Below are positions 25,371-36,970 of a stretch of DNA of 64,000 nucleotides, one piece after another. Position 1 is the stretch's first letter, and each line of letters begins with the position of its first letter. Source of the DNA: Thinopyrum elongatum (Eukaryota > Streptophyta > Magnoliopsida > Poales > Poaceae); contig CM022300.1 in the NCBI GenBank assembly GCA_011799875.1, forward strand, positions 239,907,088 through 239,971,087, in the 5' to 3' direction. Made by a program: the position numbers and the translations under genes. The notes under the pieces are model-generated. The model did not search any database and was not told where the DNA came from. It was given only the letters and a program-made list of their open reading frames with translations.

Positions 25371-26203
25371 CTACAGCACATAAATTCTGAACGCCAGAGA
25401 GTCATCTTCCCTGGAGAACATAACCATAACCACATCTCCATCCTCAATTCCAGACTCTGCCACAAACTCCTTCCACCCACTAGTTAGGTTGATGCAACCA
25501 TCAAAGTCGATGTGGTAGGCAACTTCCATCAACTGATACTCGTTTTTGTCTGAAGTCTCCATCTTCAGTACCCCCGAACTAGGAGCAACAATCCTGATTC
25601 TGGGTGACATTTTCTGCAAATGGGCATGGCAGTAGAAAATAAAGTGAACACCTGACATAACTGAATATTTGCACAGATCTAGGAACTGTTGCATAACAAA
25701 GTGAAAAAAAATATCTGAACCAAAACAAAAACACCAAACCAACTAGTCATATGTCTTGACTAAACTGAAGAAATATACATATCAATACCCATACAGTAAA
25801 ACATCTGACAAAAACAGAACAAGGATTATACAAAAATGGATAAATTACTGTTAAGTAATGAACAGATACACACACAAATCCCTACTGTTAACTTCTGATA
25901 AAACTAAATAAATATTATAGACAAACTATTGATAAAACTAAACTACAGATTCAGTCCATGGGATTCAAAATGAGACCTAAAAAAGAAGAAAACAAAAAGA
26001 ATAGAAACACATACCCATGATTCCTCCAAGTCCCCAACCGTCAGGCAACAAACATAGGGTGCACGAAACCCATGGTTGCTGTACAGCAGACACGAAAGTT
26101 GCCCACGACGCTGACTCTCGGTGAGCTCCAAACCAGATTCGTACACACAGCCGTCAGCTATGCGCGCCATCTTTGCGAGACATCCGCATGAACAATCCTC
26201 CAT
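25371..26203 (-). pseudogene. Orphan B3 DNA-binding half-domain gene fragment
   Basis: The last exon (25614-25371) follows the acceptor TTTGCAG and encodes about 80 residues ending at a TAG. It has the C-terminal half of a plant B3 domain: LTSGWKEFVAESGIEDGDVV followed by a hydrophobic strand and FRIYVL. This matches the W-F, GD and final strand pattern of the REM/VRN1-type B3 family, which bind DNA in the nucleus. An upstream exon from ATG 26203 (MEDCSCGCLAKMARI) ends at a donor near 26014 but shows no B3 N-terminal strands. The half-domain lacks the first part of the DNA-binding fold, so activity is unlikely. It could be the 3' end of a gene with undetected exons, or a captured fragment. 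The frame is open here and broken in copy 1. Confidence 0.5.
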
Positions 26204-26299
26204 GGGAAACATAGGAAAAGGGAAGAAAATAACAGAGAGAAGAGGGAGGAACCTAGATCTGATTCTGGAAGAAGGAAGAAAAAGGAGGGGGAGACTGAG

Positions 26300-27970
26300 C
26301 CACACACCACACATAGATGGATAGAATTTATAGCCAGGAAGACTCGCAGATTATAAAAATAATAAATAGGCAGGTGGGCAGCCAGCTGGTAGAAAATAGT
26401 TATTATACAAGTCATACAACATTGACCGCAAAACAGTTCAACTTCAGATAAAGCAGCAGTTCAATAATAATTGTTGGTCAGCACATACGGCAGCAGTTCA
26501 AAGTGCACATACCAAATATATGTAGATAAAACAACTCATTCAGAGGTAGACACTTGAATTCATTTAGTCATTCAATCATCTGCCCTCACAACACAATCTT
26601 AAAAACATAAAAATTCAGTACTTCAGTCATAACGATCAAAGAAACGACGCCATTTGGCCCTGGTGGATGGATGTGGAGCCGTGGCTGCTCTCACCCTAGC
26701 CCAACTGATGATCTGTATATGGTTCCTTCCCCTGCCCTATGGGAAAAGTAGCTCCAGTTCATTGGAGTTGCAAGTATCCATCACCTCACGAGCAAGGCAT
26801 CTGTTAAACTCTGCATCCACTTCCTCCTCGGCAGCATGTCGTGCCCTTTGCCTGTGCCTGCGCCTCCTCCTCCTCCTCTGCTCTGCTACTGCAGCCCTCA
26901 CATCAACGGCATCCCCCTCCTCCTCTATGACCTCTCCTAGCTCAGGATTCATCTAGCTTTTCTTTGGTGGCAGCTGGTGGAATGAAAGTGACAGAGGGCA
27001 GGGGCTTTATATTCAAAGTGTAGATGGTTGGGTAGGCAGCCAGCAGAAACTACTTACTCCGATGTCAATGCACAGTAATACAACTTTGACACGGAGCAGT
27101 CCAACTACACATACGGCAGCCATTCAAACAACACTGAAAAACACGCAACTTAATTACACAGTTTGACCAGATTACAAGAAATCGTAGGCTACAGTCAGCC
27201 ACCATACAACACCTCCGCCAACAACCAAATCACATGGGAATCTGGGGTAGAAACAACTCAAGAAGTAAAATTGACAACACAAATATATTCATACAATCCT
27301 CAACTATGTCCCTGCAACGCCAATTCGAAAATAAAACATCAGAAAAAGAAGAACACATTTGCATCGTGGCCATGGCCAATGACCAAGAACACCAAAACTT
27401 CTAATCAGAAATTACAGTGAAAGAATCTCCAAAAACTCTAACACACCGATCATTCTCACATCCCAATTAACACATAAAACAACAAAGCGGACGTAAAATC
27501 GACGGCTATGAACACCACGGTAAACACAAACGCCCGCAACACCTCCGCCGCCAAATACCCACGCCGTCACTTCTGGTGACTTCAGATCGCAAAACACGAA
27601 CATGTCAGCGCGCGCACGTGGGGAACCCCGTACATGTCTCCTCTGGCAACGAATGGCCCGCAGCACCCCGCCGGAGAACCCCCGGAAGCTCCCCGTTGAA
27701 TCCCCTGTTTCCGTCCATCGAAGATGCAGGAAGATCAGTTCAGGTGGTAAACCATGTCAGTCCAACCTGTCCACTTCGTTAGTTCAAGTAGGGTAATATT
27801 CTGTTACGCGAAACAGAATAGCCCAGATGTATATATATATATATATGGAAAAGCAAACCTATGAAACAATCTTGTGGAGGTAGCAATCATAGCCACATGT
27901 TGAGCTTGGGATCTGATCCAAAACTTTCCTCTGTTAGCATTTCTTGCATTTTAGCTATCACTAGTTTATT
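26300..27970. other. Low-signal region with one possible minus-strand exon
   Basis: The only coding-like stretch is 26952-26737 on the minus strand, a 71-residue frame beginning MNPELGEVIEEE with an arginine run and EEEVDAEFNRCLAREVMDTC. It could be an upstream exon of the B3 fragment, but no splice path can be proved. The rest is AT-rich with scattered A runs. Confidence 0.25.
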
Positions 27971-27978
27971 TCCTCTTA

Positions 27979-29202
27979 GAGCATCTCTAGTGGCTTGTGT
28001 ATGTGGTAGTCTAAGCCAAATATAGACTACGAGAGGTGAAAAAACGCCTCCAGCGGCTGGTGTATGAGGTAGTCTAAATTTTAGACATCCATCAAAATCG
28101 CTACCAGTTGTCCACATTTGGACGACCGAGCGACGACGAGCAAACCACAACTGCCTGCCCCGAGCTCTCTCCCGCGCCCATTTGGAGACGAGGAGGACGC
28201 GCCCTCCCCTGCCCCGAGCTCGCCGCCGTCGAGGTATGCCCGTTTCTTCAGATTCGTAGAGAGCAGAGTGACCAGAGAGAGAGAGTGATGGGAGGGCGCG
28301 AGCGGCGGCGGCGGATCTGACGCGAGCGGTGGCGGCTGCAGGGGAGGGCGCGAGCGGCGGCGGCTACGAGGGGAGGCCGCGAGCTGCGGCGGCTGCAGGG
28401 GAGGGCGCGAGAGGCGGCGGCTGCAGGGGAGGCGCGAGCGGCGGCGGCGGCTGCGTGCGCGTGCGCGAGCGCTAGCGCCTGCTGCGAGCAACCGAGCGGC
28501 GGCTGGCTCTGTATTTACCGCCGGCTTTGAATTTGCTCCTCTCTGTATCTATATTGTTGATACTGTTTTTAGTTTTGCTGCTACTGTCATCTATATATAC
28601 TATTGAATTGTTGTTTTTGTGCAGATGAAAAACTCAAATGAGATGAACTCATTGAATTGTTGTTTGTGTGCAGATGGAAAAATCAAATGAGATGGACTCA
28701 CAGATGAACAACTCCTCATTTCTTGACATGATGAATGTGGGATCGAGTGACATAAATTGGGTTGGAACACCAAATTGCAGCCCAATCGGGGAACATCATC
28801 TGACGTCCATGCTTGGAACCACCATGGCGTCGACGGTTCCCCTGCTCTTCCTCCTCGCGCTCTGCGAATGCTACAAGAATGAGTTCGTCGTCGTCGGATG
28901 AAGACGACAACGAATTCATGAGCATATTCACAGAAGCAATGTTTTGACTCATCATTCTGTTGTGTGAGAGAGGACAGAGGAATTCAGGAGAGGAATGACC
29001 AGGATTGGTGGATGAGAGATGGGAGGGGTGGTATATATAGACCTGGAAATAGAGCCGTTGCAAATAGAGCCGTTGGAAATATAGACTATCAAATTTAGAC
29101 AATCCGCTGGAAAACAGAGGTTGTCTAAAATCAAAAAAATTTAGACCATCGTCTATATGAAGATATAGACTACCAAATTTACACATGCCACTAGAGATGC
29201 TC
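27979..29202. mobile_element. PIF/Harbinger deletion derivative
   Basis: The element has perfect 16 bp terminal inverted repeats, GAGCATCTCTAGTGGC and its complement, extending to 22 bp with one mismatch. It is flanked by TTA on both sides (27976-27978 and 29203-29205), the target duplication of PIF/Harbinger elements. Inside, on the minus strand, is what looks like the start of a Harbinger DDE transposase [21 protein letters not shown] then an acidic and arginine-rich run (about 28910-28800). On the plus strand an ORF1-like start reads [20 protein letters not shown] (28674). The catalytic domain is absent, so the element is non-autonomous. Confidence 0.8.
28290..28470. repeat. GC-rich minisatellite in the Harbinger element
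   Basis: About five imperfect copies of a roughly 27-36 bp unit built from GCGAGCGGCGGCGGCTGCAG. Copy 1 (about 5010-5090) is much shorter, so length varies between the two observations. Confidence 0.6.
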
Positions 29203-29486
29203 TTAGTGCAAACTGGACCACCAACGCATGTGAGTAGCCACTAGGCTGAGCCCACTAGGCTGGCACGCCTGCGCCCACTTCAGACCTCGACCCATGAGAG
29301 AGAAGGTTCCCACGAGCCGGACAGTGCCTAGCCCACAAAAGGTTCCTACAACTTTTTTTTCGCCTTCTTTTTTTCTGTTATACTGTTATACGCGGCAGTC
29401 GTTCTCCATCACCCGTCGCTCTCTCTCTCTCCCTCGTTCTCTGTCCTGATCTAGATCCCACCGTCTTGCGTTTGTGCGGAGCAACG
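29203..29486. promoter_or_regulatory. Leader region of the chimeric UGPase fragment
   Basis: It contains a pyrimidine-rich stretch (CTCTCTCTCTCTCC) and ends at GCAACGATGGC, a good plant start context. I see no strong TATA box. It may act as a 5' leader if the fragment is transcribed. Confidence 0.3.
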
Positions 29487-30429
<943 letters not shown>

Positions 30430-31853
30430 TGGAGCAGTGCCAAGACACCATCTTGCATGTACTACTTGTTGCAACGTTACCCTTGTAAGTTTTTGGGACT
30501 CGATAAGGCATCAAGTGTCTTCAATATTGCTGTTAGGAAAATACTGACTGATGAAGTCATCTGCCTTTTCGAGGGATTGTCTGGTGACCTCCGGAGTGGG
30601 CTTTTGTGCTGCAATTCAGGTTTTGAGTATATCACTTATTCCTGAGCAGAATGGTATTTGTTTTAAGAAGAGTAGAAAAATGTTCAGTGTGTGTTGTGTA
30701 TATATGAGTAACCAAAAAAATATATCTCAAAACTTGTTGCCAAAAATAGAACAACTCACGTCTTGCTCGAACTAGACTAGAAATACCAATTAATCTTTTC
30801 CTTGAAATAGATTGTCTTTGTCGCATAAGGACTACAGAAAATTTGCATTAAGACATGTCAAAGCTACAAGACAAAGTATACAGTTTTATTTGGTCTAAAA
30901 TAAATACACGTACAGACTTTTTCATATATGTAATTTGTATGTACTGCCTCATAAATCAGTTATGTTTTTGTAGAACGGAGGATAGTCCATCGCATGGAAG
31001 CATCACACGGCATTGTAGTCGTCGATGAAGAATGATACACACTCAAATAGGACTTATGATGGTGTCCAATGGCTCAACATTATGAAAAAATAATATATTT
31101 TGCAGCTGGTTTTTGGTTGCTAGTTAGAGAGGAACAACTACAATGGTTGTCTACAAGATGTTTATGTTCATATTTCCTGGTTGATGGATTCAAACCTCTC
31201 TTTTCTCCGTGAATGTCGGCAATTATCAAACATGTAAAAGTTTCTGGAACTTCAGCCCGGCATGTATTTAATAGGAGTAATATTTAGGCCATCCATTAGA
31301 AGTGCATATAAAGGCATTGTCCTCAGCCAGACAAACAAACAATTTCATACTACCATGATGAAGAATCCTTGTATGTTTGCCTAGATCTTGGTTCCAATTA
31401 CAGAAAGAACTGAAATTACCAGGTTCTGATGAGCATCTTATAGACTTATACCATCTAAACGCTCTACCTCAGTTTTCAGTCCACTTGTGTGCGGGAGAAA
31501 TAATGATTAATCTTACTACCCATCTTCTACCGAAGTCAGTGTTGATTTTTTGTGAGTCAAGCCTATCTGGCAATGCGTCAAAAAAGAGTCTATCTGGTAA
31601 TTTGATATGGCCTCAAGCCTGATTTCCCATCCCTCCAAATGCTAGCTTTTACTGATTCTTCTTGTTTTCTACATGAAGCATGCTAATTGATTTCTCTCCT
31701 ACAGATGTAAGGTTCTGCTTTTGCTCTAGATGCACTTGATTACTATGACAAGAGATGTAGTTTCCACTATTGGACACATGCCAAAGAACAAGCCTCCTGC
31801 TAGGCTACTACCACATGGTAACAAGACATGGTCTTTTTGGGTACAGAAGTACC
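30430..31853. other. Region without an identifiable gene
   Basis: Conserved in both segment copies (about 7110-8606 in copy 1). Short open frames occur (for example 30457-30645 plus strand, containing NIAVRKILTDEVICLFEG), but none matches a family I know. This could be the decayed 3' part of the chimeric transcript. Confidence 0.3.
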
Positions 31854-31863
31854 ATTTCAGACG

Positions 31864-33049
31864 GAGTATATAGCAAAAAACTACCACATTATGGGCTAGG
31901 TCAACAAAAAACTACCACTTTTTTTGATGTTTCAAATACCTACCACTTTTTTGGTTCGATGTTCCAAAAAACTCTAATGGTTGAGCAGTTAAGTTTTAAG
32001 CTAGATTATGACAGCTCAGGCCCACTCGTCAGGTTGACCGTTAGGTTGACCGTTGACAGGTCATGACAGGTGGGGCCCAAATAATTTAAAGAAGCAAGCA
32101 GGTCCCTGTTATATTTTCAAAAAAGCAATTGGGTCCCTGTTAAAAAAAATACAAAAAGCAACCAGGTACTCGCCAGCGAGCTTGTCGTCGGAGCCGATGT
32201 GCTGGTCCGCCGGCGTTGCTCTGGCCGTGGCTGCGGCGGCCATGGCCCCCGGCAAGCAGCAGTTGCTGCATCTCGCGCCGCCCAGGCTGCTGCTCACGGG
32301 CGCATCTGGCACCGCCCGGGCTGCTGGCCGCCGGAGCCACCCCGTGGTGCTGCTCACCCTCCGGGCTGCTGGTCGCAGGGGCTCCGCGTGGTTGTTCTAG
32401 CCTGCCCGGGCTGATGGTCGTCGGAACCGTCCCGTGGTGCTGCTCACCCAGCCGGGTTGTTGGTCCCCGGTGCTTCCCATGGTAATGTTCACCCGGCCGG
32501 GCTGTTGGTCCCCGGTGCTCCCCGTGGTGCTGCTCGCGGGGCGCGGGCTGAGCAGGCAGGCGGCAGCGCGAGCCTCCCCATCGATGGAGCTGCACGGAGC
32601 TGAGAACGCGGTCGTGGCTGCGGCGGCCATGGTCGGTGGCAAGTAGCAGTGTTGGCGGAGCTCCAAGGGCTGCTGCCATGTGGGTGGACGCGGGGAAGCA
32701 CTCCTCCAATGGCATGCAGTTGCGGCGGCGGAGCCTTGGTGCCGACTATGGTGTCTCCTTCACTCGGGAAGAGATAAGTTTAAGGGAAGGAGAGAAGAAA
32801 AAAAAGGGGAAGAAGAGAGAGCTGACATGTGGGTCCTAAATGTAAGTTAACGGTCAAACAAACAGGCAACTAACGGTTTATTTAGAGGCGGGCCCGACCT
32901 GTCATAAACCGGATCAATTTTAAATCACATGTTCATCTGAGTTTTTTGGAACAGCAAACCAAAAAAATGGTAGGTTTTTGAAACATCAAGAAAAATGGTA
33001 GTTTTTTGTTGACCTATCCCGTAATGTGGTAGTTTTTTCCTATATACTC
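31864..33049. mobile_element. Mutator-like element 1 with 10 bp target duplication
   Basis: ATTTCAGACG flanks the element directly on both sides (31854-31863 and 33050-33059). The ends are inverted repeats starting GAGTATATAG or GAGTATATAGG followed by AAAAAACTACCACATTA, and the similarity continues for well over 100 bp (AGGTCAACAAAAAACTACCA, GATGTTTCAAA). Long inverted repeats with a 9-10 bp duplication are the mark of Mutator-like elements. There is no transposase. The centre is a GC-rich repetitive region (32160-32830), possibly captured host DNA. Confidence 0.8.
32341..32565. repeat. 45 bp minisatellite inside Mutator-like element 1
   Basis: Units begin at 32341, 32386, 32431, 32476 and 32521, exactly 45 bp apart, with the core CCCGTGGTGCTGCTCACC and then GGGCTGNTGGTC. 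Because 45 is a multiple of three, the minus-strand frame 32715-32140 stays open as a roughly 15-residue repeat (EHYHGKHRGPTTRL types). Whether that frame is coding is unknown. Confidence 0.75.
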
Positions 33050-33639
33050 ATTTCAGACGCAAAATAGAAAGACATTTTTATCATGTCCCCTTTTTAAGAG
33101 CAACTCTAGTAGAATCGGCATAATCGGGCACAAAGATGCTCGACATCTCCGTCTAGAGTAGCTAGGTGATCGACATAGTACTAGATTTATTTCCTTTGCT
33201 TGATTTTGTATAGATTGAAGAATCTAGTATAAGATGTTCGGATGCAGTTATGCTAATTTAAGGCGTGTCCAATCACCCTTCACAGACACGCCGAATGTGT
33301 CTATGAATGTTTGAGGGATCATATTTGTTATATGCGGGTAGATGCTCTTAGGCTGTCATCCCGATTTAGACATGGAGTCCAGGTCGATGTTGCTTTGTGC
33401 TTGGTCTGGTCGTGTGCGTATATAAGCACACGTAGGTCTAGTCTTTTGTATACGAACAACTGTGAACCTAGACTGCCATGCGTGCAATGAACCTAGACCT
33501 GGTCGCTAACTCTCTCCCCGTTAGCCAGGCTGTTCGCCTTTTGCACGCCGCTCAATGCGCTGCGCCGTGAGCAGAGACGCTTCAGTCGCCAGACCTGTTC
33601 GACAGGAACGAGAATCAAGTGTTGACCATCACTGTCAGC

Positions 33640-34479
33640 GGCTAAATTTGCTGTTTTGACCTTTGGTCATAGTTTAGCCTGATTTAACCCTACTTCGTAA
33701 AAAATTCGGGATCTGACCATTTTTCCTATCGTCGTAGTCCGTGGCGGTAGGATTACATCACCTACCGCCAAGGCCAATGACGGTAGGACTTAACTGTGCC
33801 GTCATCTTCATTTAACGTGAAAAATACTCTACCGCCAGAAACATTGGCGATAGGAGGTGTAAACCTACCGTCAAAGTCGTTGACGGTAGCCTGCAACCTC
33901 TTTTTCTTCTGCCTTCTCTTTTGCATGCGTACTTTCTTTCTTTTTTCTGTGTTTTGGTCTGTACATAGCACAACTGTTTCACAGATCACTTGTAGCTAGC
34001 TAGTCGCACAGATCGTAGCTAGCCGGCCGGGCTACTGCATGTATAGGTCTGGAGCTACCTGGGCTAGGCTGCATGCATGCAGCATTTGCAGGAAGAGGCA
34101 AGCACAAGAATCGTTGGAACATGCATTTTTTAAGTTAAAGCACTAGTACCAATTGATGGAACGTGCATGTGTATCTGTCGGTCTTTGCGCTGCAGCGGTT
34201 CTTGTGCGTGCGCCTAGTGCAGAGGGTTACCGCCAAGGAATGTGGCGGTAGATTACAGCGGCCTACCGTCAGAAACTTTGGTGGTAGGGTATTTTCTGCA
34301 TCGAACGGATGTGACGGCGCAGTCAAGTCCTACCACCATCAACATTGATGGCAGTAGGTAGCGGTACCCTACCGTCAGTGATGATGACGGTAGAAAAATG
34401 GTCAGATCTCAAAAAAATTACGAAGTAGGGTCAAATCAGGCTAAACTTTGACAAAAGGGTCAAAACAGCAAATTTAGCC
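33640..34479. mobile_element. Mutator-like element 2 with 9 bp target duplication
   Basis: ACTGTCAGC is repeated at 33631-33639 and 34480-34488. The terminal inverted repeats begin GGCTAAATTTGCTGTTTTGA at both ends and stay similar for about 200 bp, including ACCCTACTTCGTAA and several GCGGTAGG or GACGGTAG motifs. There is no transposase ORF. The 840 bp element could fold into a long hairpin and might give rise to small RNAs, but that is inference. Confidence 0.85.
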
Positions 34480-34488
34480 ACTGTCAGC

Positions 34489-35598
34489 TGGCCGCCCAAG
34501 TTCGAAGTAGATTTCTCACATGCATGTTAGAAAAAACCACTGCGTCATCTTTATCCTGGTCTGTCGTGTTCGAGACTTATTTCTTTCCGCATTCTTTTTT
34601 AGTTATTCCTACTTTCTATTCATGTAACAAACATTTCGCCATGATGTACCGTGTTAAACTAATTTTTAACTTTCATTTAGACGAATTTTTTGCTCGTGCT
34701 ACGTTTTAATCTTGTTATGAGATACCACAAAGGATAACACGTCGTGTTTTTTAACCCTTTCGGTATCATCTCTGAAATTATCCGACTGGAGTGGAACGAT
34801 TTTCACGCACATAGCAGAGAAAGGAGAAGGGAGAGTGAGAGATAAAACGGTAACATCAACAAACAGAGGCAGGGGGTTGTGGCGGATCCCCCATGAGGCA
34901 GCTGGAGCGCCTCGTGTGGTGTGTCCTCGCGCGGCAGTCATTACGGGGTCCTGGTTGTGCGGTGGCAGCCGGTGACCCCATGGCCGGCGGGATGCTATGG
35001 TAGCCCCCCTCCCCCCGGCTGCACGATGAGCGGCTGCGGTGCCCGTGGATCAGGCATCCGGGCTAGTTCCATTGTGGCGTGGCTTTGGCCGACCATCGAC
35101 GCCTGATGGGACCGGTGTGGTGCGGACCGAGGTCCTCTGCCGGCTTTCCGGCGGCGGCGTATGTCTACATGGCGAGAGTGCGCCTTGATCAAGTCAGCAG
35201 CGAGGTTGGTGTGGCGCGACTTCCGGTGAAAATCATGCCGTCTTCGGTCATGGCGGACGATGATGACGTCTCCAGCATCGTTTCCGTGTAGAGCCATCAC
35301 TGTTGCGGGTTGCGCCAGCACGCTCAGGATGTTATGGGGGAATCTCAGATCGAATGATGATGGCCCATTCGGTGTCGAATCTTCCTTTTATGCATTCCGC
35401 ACTTTGTAACAGGCAGTCAAAGGGACTTAGGATCAAACACCTCCCGAGTAAATCTCCAAGATGCTCTTAACCTCTTGTTAGTTCGTGGCATAACAATTCC
35501 CTGAAGAAGAGGATGGAGCACTTGGAAGGAATAATAAATTGTCTCGTCGCTGCCGCATAAGTGTTCAAAACACCTTCACAAAGATTTCTTGTGCAAGT
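34489..35598. other. Region without an identifiable gene
   Basis: A GC-rich plus-strand stretch (about 34860-35290) has coding-like composition and an open frame 35079-35291 (MALADHRRLMGPVWCG) with no recognised domain. The rest shows no signal. Confidence 0.3.
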
Positions 35599-36430
35599 GT
35601 TGCGGTGATGCTATATATAGTTGTCTACATCTTCCTCCCTCTCAAGTCTTTTAACATCTAATTTAACATGCATGCATCATGAGAAACTTACGGAGAATGT
35701 TCCCCCGTGCACGGAATGGTGCCGACAATACAAAACGAAGGTTCTTGTGCAACAACCACCTTATGGAGAAGCTTCTTGTGCACAAAGAAAAGTTGCCCTT
35801 CAATTGGTATGCATGGTTCTGACAATGTAAAACGAAGGTTCTTGTGCAAGCGTTGCCATGATGCTAGTTAATTGTTGCCCCCTCCCTCTTTAGTCCTTTA
35901 ACATCTGATTTAACACACATGCATCGTAAGAAACTTACAGAGAAGGTTCCCCCATCCACAAATGGTGCCGACAATACAAAACGGAGGTTCTTGTGCAACA
36001 ACCACCTTATAGAGAAGGTTCTCGTGCACACACAAAAAGTTCCTCTCCGGTTGGTATGCATGGTTCCGACAATGCAAAATAGAGGTTCTTGTGTAAGGGT
36101 TGCGGTGATGCTAGCTAATTGTTGCTCCCTCCCTCTTTAGTTCTTTAACATCCTATTTAACATGCATGCATCGTAAGAAACTTATAGAGAAGGTTCCCTT
36201 GTCCACAAATGATGCCGACAATACAAAACGGAGGTTCTTGTACAACAACCTCCTTATAGAGAAGGTTCTCATGCGCACACAAAAAGCTCCCCTCCGGTTG
36301 GTATGCATGGTTCCAACAATGTAAAACATAAGTTCTTGTGTAAGAGTTGCGGTGATGCTCTATCTAGCTAATTGTTGCTCCCTCCCTCTTTAGTCCTTTA
36401 ACATCTGATGTAACGCACACACATGGTAAA
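35599..36430. repeat. Tandem repeat of about 250 bp, three and a third copies
   Basis: The phrase GTTGCGGTGATGCT, or a close variant, begins units at 35599, 35852, 36099 and 36346 (steps 253, 247, 247). Each unit contains GTGCCGACAATACAAAACG, GGTTCTTGTGCAACAACC and GGTATGCATGGTTC, and within a unit the GGTTCTTGTG motif recurs. The last copy is partial. No coding signal. Confidence 0.85.
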
Positions 36431-36514
36431 AAAACTTACACCAAGAGTCGAAAAATGGACACCCGAATCAACCTAGATTTCCTTTTCTCTCGGGAATAAT
36501 ATGCTTGAATGTAC

Positions 36515-36970
36515 AAGTGTAAGTGAAACATGAAGTTATATAATGACACGAGAACCTTGATTTTCCAGTGCCCAAACCTTGCACAACCCTATGAGTGCAC
36601 ACTTTTTATTGGAGCGGGCACCTTTTATACCTTGAACTCCTATCTCTCTTTATCTCATCCATTTCTGTGTGTGTGTATGTGTGTGTGTGTGTGTGTGTGT
36701 TGGTCTCTAGACTGATTAGGAATTAATTTATGCGCAAAAACTTGATGTGGTTAAGGCCACTTGAAATATAAGTTGATAGAGTTGGCATAAGAGGAAACAA
36801 CAATTATGAACTAGCAAGTGTAAGTGCAACAAGAAAGTTATATAATGACACAAGAAGCTTGATTTTCCATTGCCTACAATTATGAACTAGCAAGTGTAAG
36901 TGCAACAAGAAAGTTATATAATGACACAAGAAGCTTGATTTTCCATTGCCTAAACCTTGCACAACCATAT
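36515..36970. repeat. Diverged tandem family, left of the LINE
   Basis: Units share AAGTTATATAATGACAC, ACCTTGATTTTCCA, CCTTGCACAACC and GCACCTTTTATACCTTGA. One copy runs about 36525-36780 and the next starts near 36800 and is interrupted by the LINE at 36971. Within it, 76 bp are duplicated without any difference (36800-36875 and 36876-36951). Confidence 0.8.
36666..36702. repeat. GT microsatellite
   Basis: (GT)n with one TA interruption, about 37 bases. Confidence 0.95.
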
